NCBI RefSeq assembly: GCF_014698475.1
Contig: NZ_JACJTB010000009.1
Location: forward strand, 62,001-126,000
Length of the DNA: 64,000 nt
Direction: 5' to 3'
Source: Nostoc spongiaeforme FACHB-130
GTDB taxonomy: Bacteria > Cyanobacteriota > Cyanobacteriia > Cyanobacteriales > Nostocaceae
Part shown: positions 8,169 to 16,774 of the stretch, piece after piece
How positions within the stretch are numbered: the stretch's first letter is position 1
Layout of the letters: each line of letters opens with the position of its first letter
Program-made: the position numbers and the translations under genes
The notes under the pieces: generated by a model
Database searches by the model: none
Told to the model about the DNA's origin: nothing
Seen by the model: the letters and a program-made list of their open reading frames with translations, nothing else

Positions 8169-10497
8169 ATTTCATTTTCATCTGAGTCTGGAACTTTAAA
8201 AACTTGGTTTGATGAGTTGCAGGCAAAATTTGGATAGCTCGATTACAATAGAGAATAGCTTGCTGTCTGTTTCCTTGCTGACACATCTCTTGAAGTAAAC
8301 TGAACCAACGCTCACGAATTATAGCAATACCACTAATATCATTAATGTCAGGTCTCTGTTTGATTTGTAGACTTTCTTCAAAGGCTGCAATCGCTAAATC
8401 ATACTGACACAATTTACATAAAATATCTCCTAAACTATTTAAACCCATTGATAAGCTTTTTCCCATTTTGTGGCCTAAACTTCTTTTCAAATTATTACTT
8501 CTTTCCAGAACTTGAACTGCTTCTAACCAGTACTCTTGACCCAAATATCCTAACGTAATTCCTAAATCTGTTAGTGCAGTTGCCAAACCCGATTCAGTTT
8601 TGGTAACACCTTCCAATAACATCCTTTCTTCCAAAGCAACAGCTAGACGGTGTTCTGTGACTGCATCTTTATAATTACCTTTCTTTCGCAAAATGTTACC
8701 TAAATTTGTATGCGCCTTGGCTAACCCTTGTTGGAAATTTTGCTGTTGATAAATTAAGATTGTACGACGGAGTTGTTTGATTGCATCTTCGTACTTCCCA
8801 TCAGAGGCTAAAACATCTGCATAGGTATTGCGATACCGACCTTCTACTACTAACTTTTCTTCAGATTCAAAGTTTTTCAGCAATTGTTCTATTGGTTTGA
8901 GCAATTGTAATATTTGTCTTCTTCCAACTGATTTATTGTGATCCATATACTTAGCTTGCTGCACTCGGCAACGAACGTCATACTCCCAATCTCTACGACT
9001 TTCAGCAAGTTCCCTAAAAATAGACATTAGTTTAACAGCATAGGAATTGTAGGCACTGTGATAATCAAAAAAATCCTCACAGAAATTAAAACCAAAGGAA
9101 TATTCTGCAATTTTTTTCTCTTTTAACCATTCTGCTGCATAGATAATATTATCTAGTTGCTTGATAATTTTGTGGGGTGAACCTTCAGTTAACAGTGATT
9201 CTAATTCTTGAATTTCTCGAATTTTCTCAATAAACTTTTGATGTCTATCTTCTGCAAGTCTTAATAAAGAGCGTTGCTGTCCTAGTTCTCGTGCAAATTC
9301 TCGTAATAGGGTTTGCAATCTATATCGAACTTCACTGATATCTATAAGTGAATATCGACAAAGTTGTGCCAGCTTTAGACGTGTTAGTATTGATGGATAA
9401 CCTGCTACTGCAATTACCACATCTGCTGTAAATCCATCAGCTGCACAAACGGATAAACAAGCAAAGAGATCCTTTTCCTCAGAAGATAATCGATTAATGC
9501 TCAAATTAAAACAGGCTCTGACATTTCGATTTGGTTTTTCCTCTTGACTCAACAAATCTAACTTTGCTTGTTCTAAATAGTTAGCATACTCAGAAAGACT
9601 GAAGGCAGTATCCACATTCAAAAATGAGCCAACTATACTCAATGCTAGTGGTAAACCTCCAACTAGTTTGACAATTTTTCTAGCTGCCTCTGGTTCTGTC
9701 AGAATTCTTTGTCTACCTGTTTCACCCATTTCTTTAGTTAGTAAGTCTAAACCATTTTCTAAAGAAAGTGGCTTCAGATGAATCCGTTTCATCGGTAGGC
9801 GATCACAAAAACGTTTATCACGTGTAGTAACAATTGCTGCACATTTTTGCCCACTGGGAAATAGTTCTTGAATTTCCTCATTGTCGGCATTATCAAAAAT
9901 GAACAACATACGTTTTTGTTGAAATAAATCTGTTAAAAACAAAACTGGATCATCATCACTCTGAAGTTTTATATTGCAACAGCGCAAAAATTGTAGAGCT
10001 ACCTCTTCGATTGTCTTACCACTGACATCTTGGTAGAATGCACCATCTGGAAAGAAATCTTTCCAATGTTTTTCAGCAAATAAGAAAGCGAGTGTTGATT
10101 TACCAACACCTACTGAACCATCAATACAAATTAAGTTAGTCCATTGCCCTTCTTTGGCTTGAATCAAAAATTTTTCTAATTCTTTGAGTTCTTCTTGATC
10201 AACTAACGTCTCTGGATTTTGTCGAGGGATGTTGCCAGACCAATCACCAAGAATCCGATTAAGATTTCCTGACCGTCTATCCAGTTGGTTAGCAATTTTT
10301 TCACAATCTGATAAATCTTGTGTCAACCTTTTAATATCAGCATCAATACGGTTAAGTTCGACAGGATAGTCAGTCTGTGTACGTTTATCACGGAGTTCCT
10401 TTAGTGTCTTGCGGATATCAGCACAATCATCCTGAACTTGCATAACTAAATCAGGCGGATACTTAGGTTTCTGTAGTGATTGGGAAGAAAAGTCCAT
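8167..10497 (-). CDS. STAND (NB-ARC-type) NTPase with TPR-like C-terminus
   Basis: 776 residues. Residues 1-95 are helical, with the motif TDYPVELNRIDADIKRL. The NB-ARC module follows: P-loop GSVGVGKST (about 127-135), Walker B MLFIFDNAD (about 197-205), TTRDKRF sensor, and GLPLAL (281-286). A winged-helix/ARC2-like region comes next, and the last third has TPR-type helical repeats (ADVLASDGKYEDAIKQL, ANTNLGN-like HTNLGNILRKKGNYKDAV). STAND NTPases act as ligand-gated switches in signalling or anti-phage immunity. No effector domain is recognisable, so the effector may be the N-terminal helices or the partner encoded 3 bp upstream. Function beyond the fold is inferred. Confidence 0.85.
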   Translation of the reverse strand: MDFSSQSLQKPKYPPDLVMQVQDDCADIRKTLKELRDKRTQTDYPVELNRIDADIKRLTQDLSDCEKIANQLDRRSGNLNRILGDWSGNIPRQNPETLVDQEELKELEKFLIQAKEGQWTNLICIDGSVGVGKSTLAFLFAEKHWKDFFPDGAFYQDVSGKTIEEVALQFLRCCNIKLQSDDDPVLFLTDLFQQKRMLFIFDNADNEEIQELFPSGQKCAAIVTTRDKRFCDRLPMKRIHLKPLSLENGLDLLTKEMGETGRQRILTEPEAARKIVKLVGGLPLALSIVGSFLNVDTAFSLSEYANYLEQAKLDLLSQEEKPNRNVRACFNLSINRLSSEEKDLFACLSVCAADGFTADVVIAVAGYPSILTRLKLAQLCRYSLIDISEVRYRLQTLLREFARELGQQRSLLRLAEDRHQKFIEKIREIQELESLLTEGSPHKIIKQLDNIIYAAEWLKEKKIAEYSFGFNFCEDFFDYHSAYNSYAVKLMSIFRELAESRRDWEYDVRCRVQQAKYMDHNKSVGRRQILQLLKPIEQLLKNFESEEKLVVEGRYRNTYADVLASDGKYEDAIKQLRRTILIYQQQNFQQGLAKAHTNLGNILRKKGNYKDAVTEHRLAVALEERMLLEGVTKTESGLATALTDLGITLGYLGQEYWLEAVQVLERSNNLKRSLGHKMGKSLSMGLNSLGDILCKLCQYDLAIAAFEESLQIKQRPDINDISGIAIIRERWFSLLQEMCQQGNRQQAILYCNRAIQILPATHQTKFLKFQTQMKMK

Positions 10498-10500
10498 AAC

Positions 10501-11265
10501 CTATCTCCTGCGATGCAAACCAGCCAGGACTTGCTTCCAAATTTCTCCAGGTACTCTCTCCACAACTGCCAACAGATCCATACCTGTTCCCCACTCAAAT
10601 TCGCTTTCTAACTCTATAAACGGAATAAGTGGAATAGCGACTTTCAGGCGGTGCTTGATATCTAAACTAGAATCTTTCACAATTTCTACTGCTTCGCTTG
10701 TTGCGGGTGGCAGAGTTGGCAATACTCTTGTCTCAATAGCACTTAATATTTGCTGCATTTGAGATTCAGAAACGCGATCTAGTGAACTTAATAATGCTCG
10801 CATCAATTCGATTTGCGTTTGATTCAATGCTGCGACTACAGTTTGGATGATTCGTTGTTCATTTGTATCATAGTAGGAAAAAAACTCATACCTTATTTGA
10901 GTCAAAGATTGATATAAAATCTTTTGTTCATTCACTAAACGATCAGCCTTTACATTTACTTGATCAACTGTGTTCTGTAACTGCTGTAGTTCAGTATGAA
11001 GAGTTTGGATTTGGGTAGGAATTTGCTGCATAGTGACATCTATTGGTTGTCCATTTGCAGCAAACATCTGAGATAAGTTTTGATATTCTTGTAAATATTC
11101 GTTGATATATCCTTTGAGTCTCTTAATAGCACTTTTATACCGACGTAGTTCAATTGGGTTTTCTGTTTCGTTAATTGCAAGCCTTAAATCTGTGATAACA
11201 GATTGAGTTTCTTCAATACTTTGGTTAAGAGATGTTAAACTGTCGCGCAGGGATGGTGGAAGCAT
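10501..11265 (-). CDS. Helical partner of the STAND NTPase, unknown family
   Basis: 254 residues, first gene of a two-gene unit; only 3 bp separate its stop from the STAND start codon. Residues 15-65 contain TENPIELRRYKSAIKRL, clearly related to TDYPVELNRIDADIKRL at the STAND N-terminus: same T-[DE]-x-P-[IV]-E-L-x-R-x(4)-I-K-R-L pattern. The middle (70-165) is predicted coiled coil. The C-terminus has KHRLKVAIPLIPFIELESEFEWG, a hydrophobic then acidic segment. I do not recognise the family. The shared motif suggests homotypic contact between the two proteins (inference). It has no signal peptide. Confidence 0.75.
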   Translation of the reverse strand: MLPPSLRDSLTSLNQSIEETQSVITDLRLAINETENPIELRRYKSAIKRLKGYINEYLQEYQNLSQMFAANGQPIDVTMQQIPTQIQTLHTELQQLQNTVDQVNVKADRLVNEQKILYQSLTQIRYEFFSYYDTNEQRIIQTVVAALNQTQIELMRALLSSLDRVSESQMQQILSAIETRVLPTLPPATSEAVEIVKDSSLDIKHRLKVAIPLIPFIELESEFEWGTGMDLLAVVERVPGEIWKQVLAGLHRRR

Positions 11266-11406
11266 AGGTATATGGAGTTGAAAAAGTAATTAATCCGAAA
11301 AAATGCACATAAAGGTTTGAAACAGCAATTTACATTTAGTATCATTCTTACATAGTAAACAAGTGTATTATTAACTGCATCACAAGCTAAATTTTTTGAT
11401 TTTTCA

Positions 11407-11727
11407 TTAACTTGACGTATTCACAAGTCCTCTTACTTGATATTCTTCTGATTCTATTAGTTGATAATTATCTCCTATTACTTGAGCAAATTGACTATCA
11501 ATCGCTATTAAATCTGCTTCAGGAATAGCTTGCCATTGTTCTCTTGTTGCCCAGCGAATAATGAAAGTTACTTCTGAGGGGTCGTTTGGGTTAATCCAGA
11601 CTTCTTTGCTGAGGAAACCAGGATACTTTGCTAATGCTGTCGTCCAAATTTCTGCATCCTTTTGGATAAAAGTTTCTCGCAGATTTGGGTCAACCTGAAA
11701 TTTTAGCAGTTCTATAACTACACCCAT
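11407..11727 (-). CDS. TIGR03792 family protein (dimeric alpha-beta barrel)
   Basis: 106 residues starting MGVVIELLKFQVDPNLRETF; an AAGGA ribosome site lies a few bases before the ATG. FIQKDAEIWTTALAKYPGFLSKEVWINP and VTFIIRWATREQWQAIP match the cyanobacterial TIGR03792 family, which has the antibiotic-monooxygenase-like ferredoxin-fold barrel. The family has no established reaction. It is transcribed alone, divergent from the phasin-like gene at 11857. Confidence 0.8.
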   Translation of the reverse strand: MGVVIELLKFQVDPNLRETFIQKDAEIWTTALAKYPGFLSKEVWINPNDPSEVTFIIRWATREQWQAIPEADLIAIDSQFAQVIGDNYQLIESEEYQVRGLVNTSS

Positions 11728-11856
11728 TGATTCCTTATGTTTGCTAATTTGTCAAAATAGAGATGTAGGCTAGAATTAACTCCGCTTCCAGCATAGCTTG
11801 ATTGCATACACTCAAGAGCAAGGAGGCTGGTTTGAAATAAATAACAGGAAGGATGT

Positions 11857-12180
11857 ATGGATAGCAACAACTGGTTGCAACAACTAATGATGGTGGGAAT
11901 TGGTACAACGTCTTTGGTGGCAGAAAAGCTACGTGAGGTGAGTGATGAATTAGTCAAAGACGGTAAGCTTAACCCTGAGCAAGCTAAGGCGGTAATGGAC
12001 GATATTGTACAGCAGCTGAAGTCGGAGCAAGGCAATTGGGATGCTCAAATGCAACGGCAAATGCGGAATATGTTGCAAGATTTAGGAGTGGCGCGTCAGT
12101 CTGAAGTTGATGAACTCCGGGGGAGAATTGACCGTTTAGAACGTCAAGTACGGGATTTAGAAAATAAGCTTTGGCGTTAA
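11857..12180 (+). CDS. Phasin-like/PhaF-type coiled-coil protein
   Basis: 107 residues, with an AGGAAGG ribosome site just before ATG 11857. Almost wholly helical: an amphipathic start (WLQQLMMVGIGTTSLVAEKL), then KDGKLNPEQAKAVMDDIVQQL, and a C-terminal coiled coil (DELRGRIDRLERQVRDLENKL). This layout matches small phasin family proteins, including the poly(hydroxyalkanoate) granule-associated PhaF-type. Cyanobacteria have homologues whether or not they make PHA granules, so the role remains open. The FKBP gene follows on the same strand. Confidence 0.65.
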   Translation: MDSNNWLQQLMMVGIGTTSLVAEKLREVSDELVKDGKLNPEQAKAVMDDIVQQLKSEQGNWDAQMQRQMRNMLQDLGVARQSEVDELRGRIDRLERQVRDLENKLWR

Positions 12181-12258
12181 AATGTGCTTTCTGATTTAAA
12201 CTAAATGTGTCCTGTTGGTATTGCTTTTACCAAACGACCTCAGTATGGAGGACTAATT

Positions 12259-12780
12259 TTGAAAGCAATTTTACTCAGCGTGGGTGTCATGCTGGTTTGT
12301 GTTGTGGTTTTAGTGTTAGCACAATTAGGCGGTAAACCGGATACTGCCATTGCGGCTAATTTGACCCAAGCGCAATCATCCCCCGCTACCATTACAAAAA
12401 ACGATACTCTGATAGCGAATAACACTATGTCTGATAAAAATGTTGTCACTACTCCCTCTGGACTAAAATACGTTGAAATCAAAGAGGGAACTGGGGCAAC
12501 TCCTAAGCCTGGTCAAACAGTTGTAGTTCACTACACTGGAACTTTAGAAGATGGGACTCAGTTTGATAGTTCCCGCGATCGCGGCCGTCCTTTTAGCTTT
12601 ACTATCGGCGTAGGACAAGTGATCAAAGGTTGGGACGAAGGACTCAGCACCATGAAAGTTGGTGGTCAGCGTGAGTTGATTATTCCTTCAGACTTAGGCT
12701 ATGGTTCCCGTGGCGCAGGTGGCGTGATTCCACCCAACGCTACCCTAATTTTTGATGTGGAATTGCTTGATGTTAAATAA
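12259..12780 (+). CDS. FKBP-type peptidyl-prolyl cis-trans isomerase, exported or membrane-anchored
   Basis: 173 residues from TTG 12259. GGAGGA at 12247-12252 stands 6 bp before that TTG and makes it a better start than the in-frame ATG at 12205. Residues 1-22 ([20 protein letters not shown]) form a signal or anchor; a cleavage near TAIAAN is plausible. After a Thr/Asn-rich linker comes a full FKBP domain: [37 protein letters not shown] and [24 protein letters not shown]. The aromatic and Asp pocket residues are present, so it is probably active on prolyl bonds of periplasmic or lumenal proteins. Confidence 0.9.
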   Translation: MKAILLSVGVMLVCVVVLVLAQLGGKPDTAIAANLTQAQSSPATITKNDTLIANNTMSDKNVVTTPSGLKYVEIKEGTGATPKPGQTVVVHYTGTLEDGTQFDSSRDRGRPFSFTIGVGQVIKGWDEGLSTMKVGGQRELIIPSDLGYGSRGAGGVIPPNATLIFDVELLDVK

Positions 12781-12796
12781 AGTCTGAAGTGTGAAG

Positions 12797-12825
12797 TATG
12801 AAGTCTAAAATTTTCAGACTTCATA
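12797..12825. terminator. Bidirectional terminator between the FKBP gene and dnaB
   Basis: TATGAAGTCT and AGACTTCATA form a perfect 10-bp stem around AAAATTTTC. It lies between convergent genes and is preceded by heptad units (AGTCTGA, AGTGTGA, AGTATGA). Confidence 0.65.
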
Positions 12826-12833
12826 TTTCATAG

Positions 12834-15674
12834 TTAATAATTTGGTCTGGCTAGGTTTTTAAATTTGGTATATTGCGGGTCGAATAAGAGTTTTACTGTA
12901 CCTGTTGGGCCGTTGCGGTGTTTTGCTACTATGACTTCAGCAATACCGCGATCGGGGGTATCTGGTGAATAATATTCATCGCGGTATAACATAATGACTA
13001 AATCCGCATCTTGTTCAATACTGCCGCTTTCTCTCAAATCAGATAACATTGGGCGTTTGTTGGTACGTGCTTCTACGCCGCGACTTAACTGTGATAATGC
13101 AATTATAGGTACAGATAACTCACGGGCTAAACCTTTGAGACTGCGCGTGATGCGAGATAATTCTTGTACGCGGTTATCGCCTGCGCCTTCCATTAATTGC
13201 AGGTAATCTATGATAATCAAGCCTAAATCTGCGCCTTGTTCGGCTTGCAATCTTCTGGCTTGCGATCGCATCTCGTTGACTGTTATATTCGGCGTATCAT
13301 CAATGTAAAGTGGAATCTCGGAAAGCATACCAATTGCCCGACTTAACGGTTCCCACTGGGTTTGGCTAATACGTCCACTCCGCAGATAACCAGATTCAAT
13401 TCCCGCTTCACTGGCTAATAGTCGCTGTACTAGCTGTTCTTTGGACATTTCTAAGCTAAAAACAGCAACTGGTAATTTATATAAAGCAGCGATATTATGA
13501 CCTAAATTCAAACAAAAGGCTGTATTGTGAACACAGATATCGTTAGCAACAAAATTGTGTGTTTCAGGAATTGTTAAGTCATAAACTTGCTTATAACCTA
13601 CTAACTCAATGGCTACAATTTCATCCCAATAGATATCACTAGTAGCTAACTTTTGTAGTTGTAAATTTTCTAAAGCAGTTGCTAAATTCCACAGCCGTTC
13701 TCTTTTTAAAGCACGTTTACCGACGTGCATATTTGTATAGTTTTGAATGCCAGCACGTTTGGCTAAACTTGCCCAAGATTCGTTACCTTTAGCTATTACT
13801 ATCTGTTCCCAAATTTCACTAGGAATTAAGTCACAATTAGTTTGATATCGTTTTTGTGATATTGCTTCTGCCACTTTTTCTAAGGCTGCTTCTTTACCAA
13901 AAATCCCAATTTCCGAAATAAATGTTTTGATACTTTGGGCATCAGTAATATCTAATTGCCAAGCTTGTCTGCGAGTGTCTTGATATTTTACCGAACGTTT
14001 TTTCAGTCTGGCAATAATGCCAAATCGCAATAATAAATGTTGTATTTGTCTTGCTAGTTTTTCGCTAACAGAACAGTAACCTAATTGTGATTGACCGCTT
14101 GACAGTAAAGTTGCCCAACCATCTGTAGCAAACAGACGATTGAGAAACATAGCTATTTGCGATCGCTCTAATTGAAATACAATGGCTGGTACTGTTTTGC
14201 TATGGGCATTTTTCCCCCATAACCCTAACTCTTCTAACCAATTTGCTAAAGAATTTCGGCTGGCTTTGCTGATGCTAGTAAATCCATGAGGTGCAAATTC
14301 CTCTGGTTCAGTTTCGAGAAGTGTACACAGTTGTTTAAAAGTATCAAAATTTGGTACACACAGCCCTTGCTGCCAAATACTGAACAAAGATGGACTGACA
14401 TTTAACTCACAACTCAATTGTCTAGCAGTTAAACTTTGAGATTGAACTAAAGTTTTTAAGCGTTGAGCAAACAACTGTCTTTGACTAGCAATAAATTCTA
14501 AATCACCTCGAACACAAAGTGATGGTGTGCGTTGTCCTTGGGAAGTCTCCCAGCGCACAGTTAAACCACCAAAATCAGCCACAGCTTGAGAAAATTCTGC
14601 TTGTAGTAACGGATTACTATTTGTAAATCTGGGATTGCTATTAGTTAAACCACCATCACCAATTAAATAGGCGAGTAATTTCACCTCACATTCACGCAGA
14701 GTTTTTGTCCCGAATACATCTATTTTGCGCGGTACAGCAATCTGATTTCCAACTTGCAGGTTTTCTAATCTTTGCCAGCCTTGAATGGTTAAGAAGGGAT
14801 GGGTAATTGTGGTTTCAATGGTTCTTCCCAAACGAGTTGTCACCCGAAAAACAGGTTTAATACCGTCATCGACAAATGCAGATGGTTGGGTAAAGCTAAA
14901 TTTCCAGTTATCATTTAACGTCAACAACGAGCCTTGGCGTTGTTTGTACAATTGTTCAATTGTTGTAATTTGTCCATCTGCCAAGACAATTTCCGCATCA
15001 AAGCTGAGGCATTTACCCATTGACGGCCTGCCAGCGACGATAATCAAATCAGAACGCTGAAAACCGCTAGTCATAGCATCTAAATCATAAAAGCCACAAG
15101 GAATCCCAGGTAAAGCGACACCTTGATGGCGTGTTTCAATATCTTGAAAAGTATTGACTAAAGTATCAGAAATATGCACTAAGCCTGACTGGGGTCGTTC
15201 TTGGGTGACACCAAAAACTTTCTGTTCTGCTTTGTCTAAAACTATGGGTAATTCGGTTTCTGTCTCGTAACCTAAATGAACAATTTCGTTACCAGCTTTA
15301 ATTAACTGTCGCCGCAGGTATTTTTCCATGACTAAGCCTGCTAAAGCGTCGATGTTAACAGCAGAAACTGTCCTGTCTACGAGGGTGGCTAGTTTATTTC
15401 TCCCACCAATCCGCGCTAGTAAATCATTATCTGCTAACCAACTGGTAATAGAGAGTAAATCTGTGGGTTTACTTTGGGCGTGGAGGCGCAGGGCGGCTTG
15501 ATAAATATCTTTATGGGCGCTAATGTAAAATGCTTCAGGAACTAAGCGATCGCTAACTCGCCCAATCGCTTCTGGATCTAGTAAAATTCCCCCCAAAATC
15601 GCTTCTTCTGCTTCAATATTTTGGGGTGGTAGGCGATCGCTACCATCGCCTTGAAAACTTAATTCTTCCGCCAT
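12834..15674 (-). CDS. dnaB: Replicative DNA helicase DnaB with an in-frame intein
   Basis: 946 residues. Removing residues 222-717 leaves a 450-residue DnaB: N-terminal domain starting near RLPPQNIEAEEAILGGILLD, linker, and a RecA-type C-terminal domain with DYLQLM (Walker B region) and DLRESGSIEQDADLVIMLYR. The intein splits the P-loop between GRPSMGK and TAFCLN, so the helicase is inactive until splicing restores GRPSMGKT. DnaB unwinds DNA at the replication fork. rplI lies upstream on the same strand (a conserved cyanobacterial neighbourhood), about 450 bp away. No strong ribosome site precedes the ATG. Confidence 0.95.
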   Translation of the reverse strand: MAEELSFQGDGSDRLPPQNIEAEEAILGGILLDPEAIGRVSDRLVPEAFYISAHKDIYQAALRLHAQSKPTDLLSITSWLADNDLLARIGGRNKLATLVDRTVSAVNIDALAGLVMEKYLRRQLIKAGNEIVHLGYETETELPIVLDKAEQKVFGVTQERPQSGLVHISDTLVNTFQDIETRHQGVALPGIPCGFYDLDAMTSGFQRSDLIIVAGRPSMGKCLSFDAEIVLADGQITTIEQLYKQRQGSLLTLNDNWKFSFTQPSAFVDDGIKPVFRVTTRLGRTIETTITHPFLTIQGWQRLENLQVGNQIAVPRKIDVFGTKTLRECEVKLLAYLIGDGGLTNSNPRFTNSNPLLQAEFSQAVADFGGLTVRWETSQGQRTPSLCVRGDLEFIASQRQLFAQRLKTLVQSQSLTARQLSCELNVSPSLFSIWQQGLCVPNFDTFKQLCTLLETEPEEFAPHGFTSISKASRNSLANWLEELGLWGKNAHSKTVPAIVFQLERSQIAMFLNRLFATDGWATLLSSGQSQLGYCSVSEKLARQIQHLLLRFGIIARLKKRSVKYQDTRRQAWQLDITDAQSIKTFISEIGIFGKEAALEKVAEAISQKRYQTNCDLIPSEIWEQIVIAKGNESWASLAKRAGIQNYTNMHVGKRALKRERLWNLATALENLQLQKLATSDIYWDEIVAIELVGYKQVYDLTIPETHNFVANDICVHNTAFCLNLGHNIAALYKLPVAVFSLEMSKEQLVQRLLASEAGIESGYLRSGRISQTQWEPLSRAIGMLSEIPLYIDDTPNITVNEMRSQARRLQAEQGADLGLIIIDYLQLMEGAGDNRVQELSRITRSLKGLARELSVPIIALSQLSRGVEARTNKRPMLSDLRESGSIEQDADLVIMLYRDEYYSPDTPDRGIAEVIVAKHRNGPTGTVKLLFDPQYTKFKNLARPNY
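13524..15011 (-). other. DnaB intein with LAGLIDADG endonuclease and HTH insert
   Basis: 496 residues. It begins with Cys1 (CLSFDAEIVLADG, block A), has TITHPFLTIQGW (block B) and ends YDLTIPETHNFVANDICVHN with the C-terminal His-Asn; the next extein residue is Thr. LLAYLIGDGGL and FLNRLFATDGW are the two dodecapeptide motifs of a LAGLIDADG homing endonuclease. Between them lies SLTARQLSCELNVSPSLFSIWQQG, an Xre-like helix-turn-helix. All splicing residues are present, so it should self-splice. The site is the P-loop; the well-known Synechocystis DnaB intein site (RESG/SIEQ) is uninterrupted here. Confidence 0.9.
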
Positions 15675-15756
15675 ATATAATTTTGGATGAGTAATTTAGG
15701 ATATCACTTAAGTTAACCTTAGCTAAAACATAGGGAATTGCCTTTGTATCCTGTTT

Positions 15757-15880
15757 CTGAAGGTGTCTGTGCCGACAAAGGTGGGGTTTGGGGTTATATA
15801 ACTGTACCATCCGGGTTGATGGCGATCGCCCCGTTGCTGGGGTTGCTTTGGATGGTCAGAGTACGATCGCCTGATCTTGT
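15757..15880 (-). pseudogene. Frameshifted remnant of a cadherin/Ig-like repeat protein
   Basis: On the minus strand one frame reads TLTIQSNPSNGAIAINPDGT before a TAA, and a neighbouring frame continues YITPNPTFVGTDTF. Joined, they form the typical bacterial Ig/cadherin-like repeat pattern (NG-x-V-x-x-x-x-DGT-x-x-Y-x-P-x-x-x-F-x-GTDTF). The break between them is a small frameshift. Only about one repeat remains, so this is a scrap of a large surface protein. Confidence 0.6.
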
Positions 15881-16100
15881 AGGTTGGGTGGAACGAAGTG
15901 GAACCCAACAAATGCCATAAAGAAAACTACAAAACTTTCAACTACCAAAATATCTCAATTCCAACGGTAAAATTCACGCCACAATTATTTTACCTGTTGC
16001 AATATTCTCTTAAAATATGATGATTTGGTGTTGGGTTACGGCGCAACATAGATTTAGTGTGTCTCTACAAATACCCTTGTGCGCCTGCACCCAACCTACA
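15878..16100. mobile_element. MITE-like element with 13-bp terminal inverted repeats
   Basis: TGTAGGTTGGGTG (15878-15890) and CACCCAACCTACA (16088-16100) are perfect inverted repeats bounding 223 bp without a gene. The inner flanks GGAACCCAACA and TGTTGGGTTACGG add further pairing. GTAGGTTGGGT-type blocks are common dispersed repeats in cyanobacterial genomes. No transposase is present. Confidence 0.55.
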
Positions 16101-16128
16101 ATAACTCAGGTCAAAATCTCAAAACATA

Positions 16129-16587
16129 CTAACTAGCAACAACTTCAACATCGATTTGCGCTGTTACTTCTGAGTGCAACTTGATTTCAGCCTTGTAAGT
16201 ACCCAGTTTGCCAATGTCGGGGATGGTAATACCACGACGGTCAACTTCTAGGTTAGCAGCTGCTTGAATTGCATCGGCAACATCTTGAGTGGTGACAGTA
16301 CCGAAAATGGCTTCGTTTTCACCAACTTGCTTGGCAATTTTCAAACTGCCAACTTTTTCTAAAGCTGCTTTTTGTTCTAAGGCTTGTTGTTTGAGTTCCA
16401 ATTGCCGTTGACGTTCTTGTTCACGACGGCGTTCTACTTGTTTGAGAATACCAGGAGTAGCACGGGTTGCCAAACTCTTGGGAATAAGGTAATTTCTAGC
16501 ATAGCCAGGAGCAACTTCTACTAAGTCACCTAATTTGCCTAACTTGCTGACATCTTGAGTTAAAACTAACTGGACACGTTTCGCCAT
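16129..16587 (-). CDS. rplI: 50S ribosomal protein L9
   Basis: 152 residues from ATG 16587 ([13 protein letters not shown]); a longer frame adds 10 unlikely residues. The N-terminal rRNA-binding domain has the L9 signature [22 protein letters not shown] long connecting helix follows ([20 protein letters not shown]), then the C-terminal domain with [13 protein letters not shown] and [20 protein letters not shown]9 binds domain V of 23S rRNA and helps maintain the reading frame. dnaB lies downstream on the same strand. Confidence 0.95.
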   Translation of the reverse strand: MAKRVQLVLTQDVSKLGKLGDLVEVAPGYARNYLIPKSLATRATPGILKQVERRREQERQRQLELKQQALEQKAALEKVGSLKIAKQVGENEAIFGTVTTQDVADAIQAAANLEVDRRGITIPDIGKLGTYKAEIKLHSEVTAQIDVEVVAS

Positions 16588-16774
16588 TGTTTTGTTGTTT
16601 TTCCTGTAAAATCTCAATAACTTGGGTTGCAGCCGGATAACCTACATGAGTGTAGCTGTATCCCAAGGGGCTTTGTCTATACCCTAAAGCTTACAGATCC
16701 TAGCGAAAGGCGGGGGGCGATCGCAACTGTTTCGCCGATCAAAAGTCAAAAATCATCAACAGCAATGTTAAATC

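Noticed and set aside
15723-15920. Two opposite 60-codon frames between dnaB and rplI
   Set aside because: They cover a frameshifted Ig-like remnant and part of an inverted-repeat element; neither gives a coherent protein.
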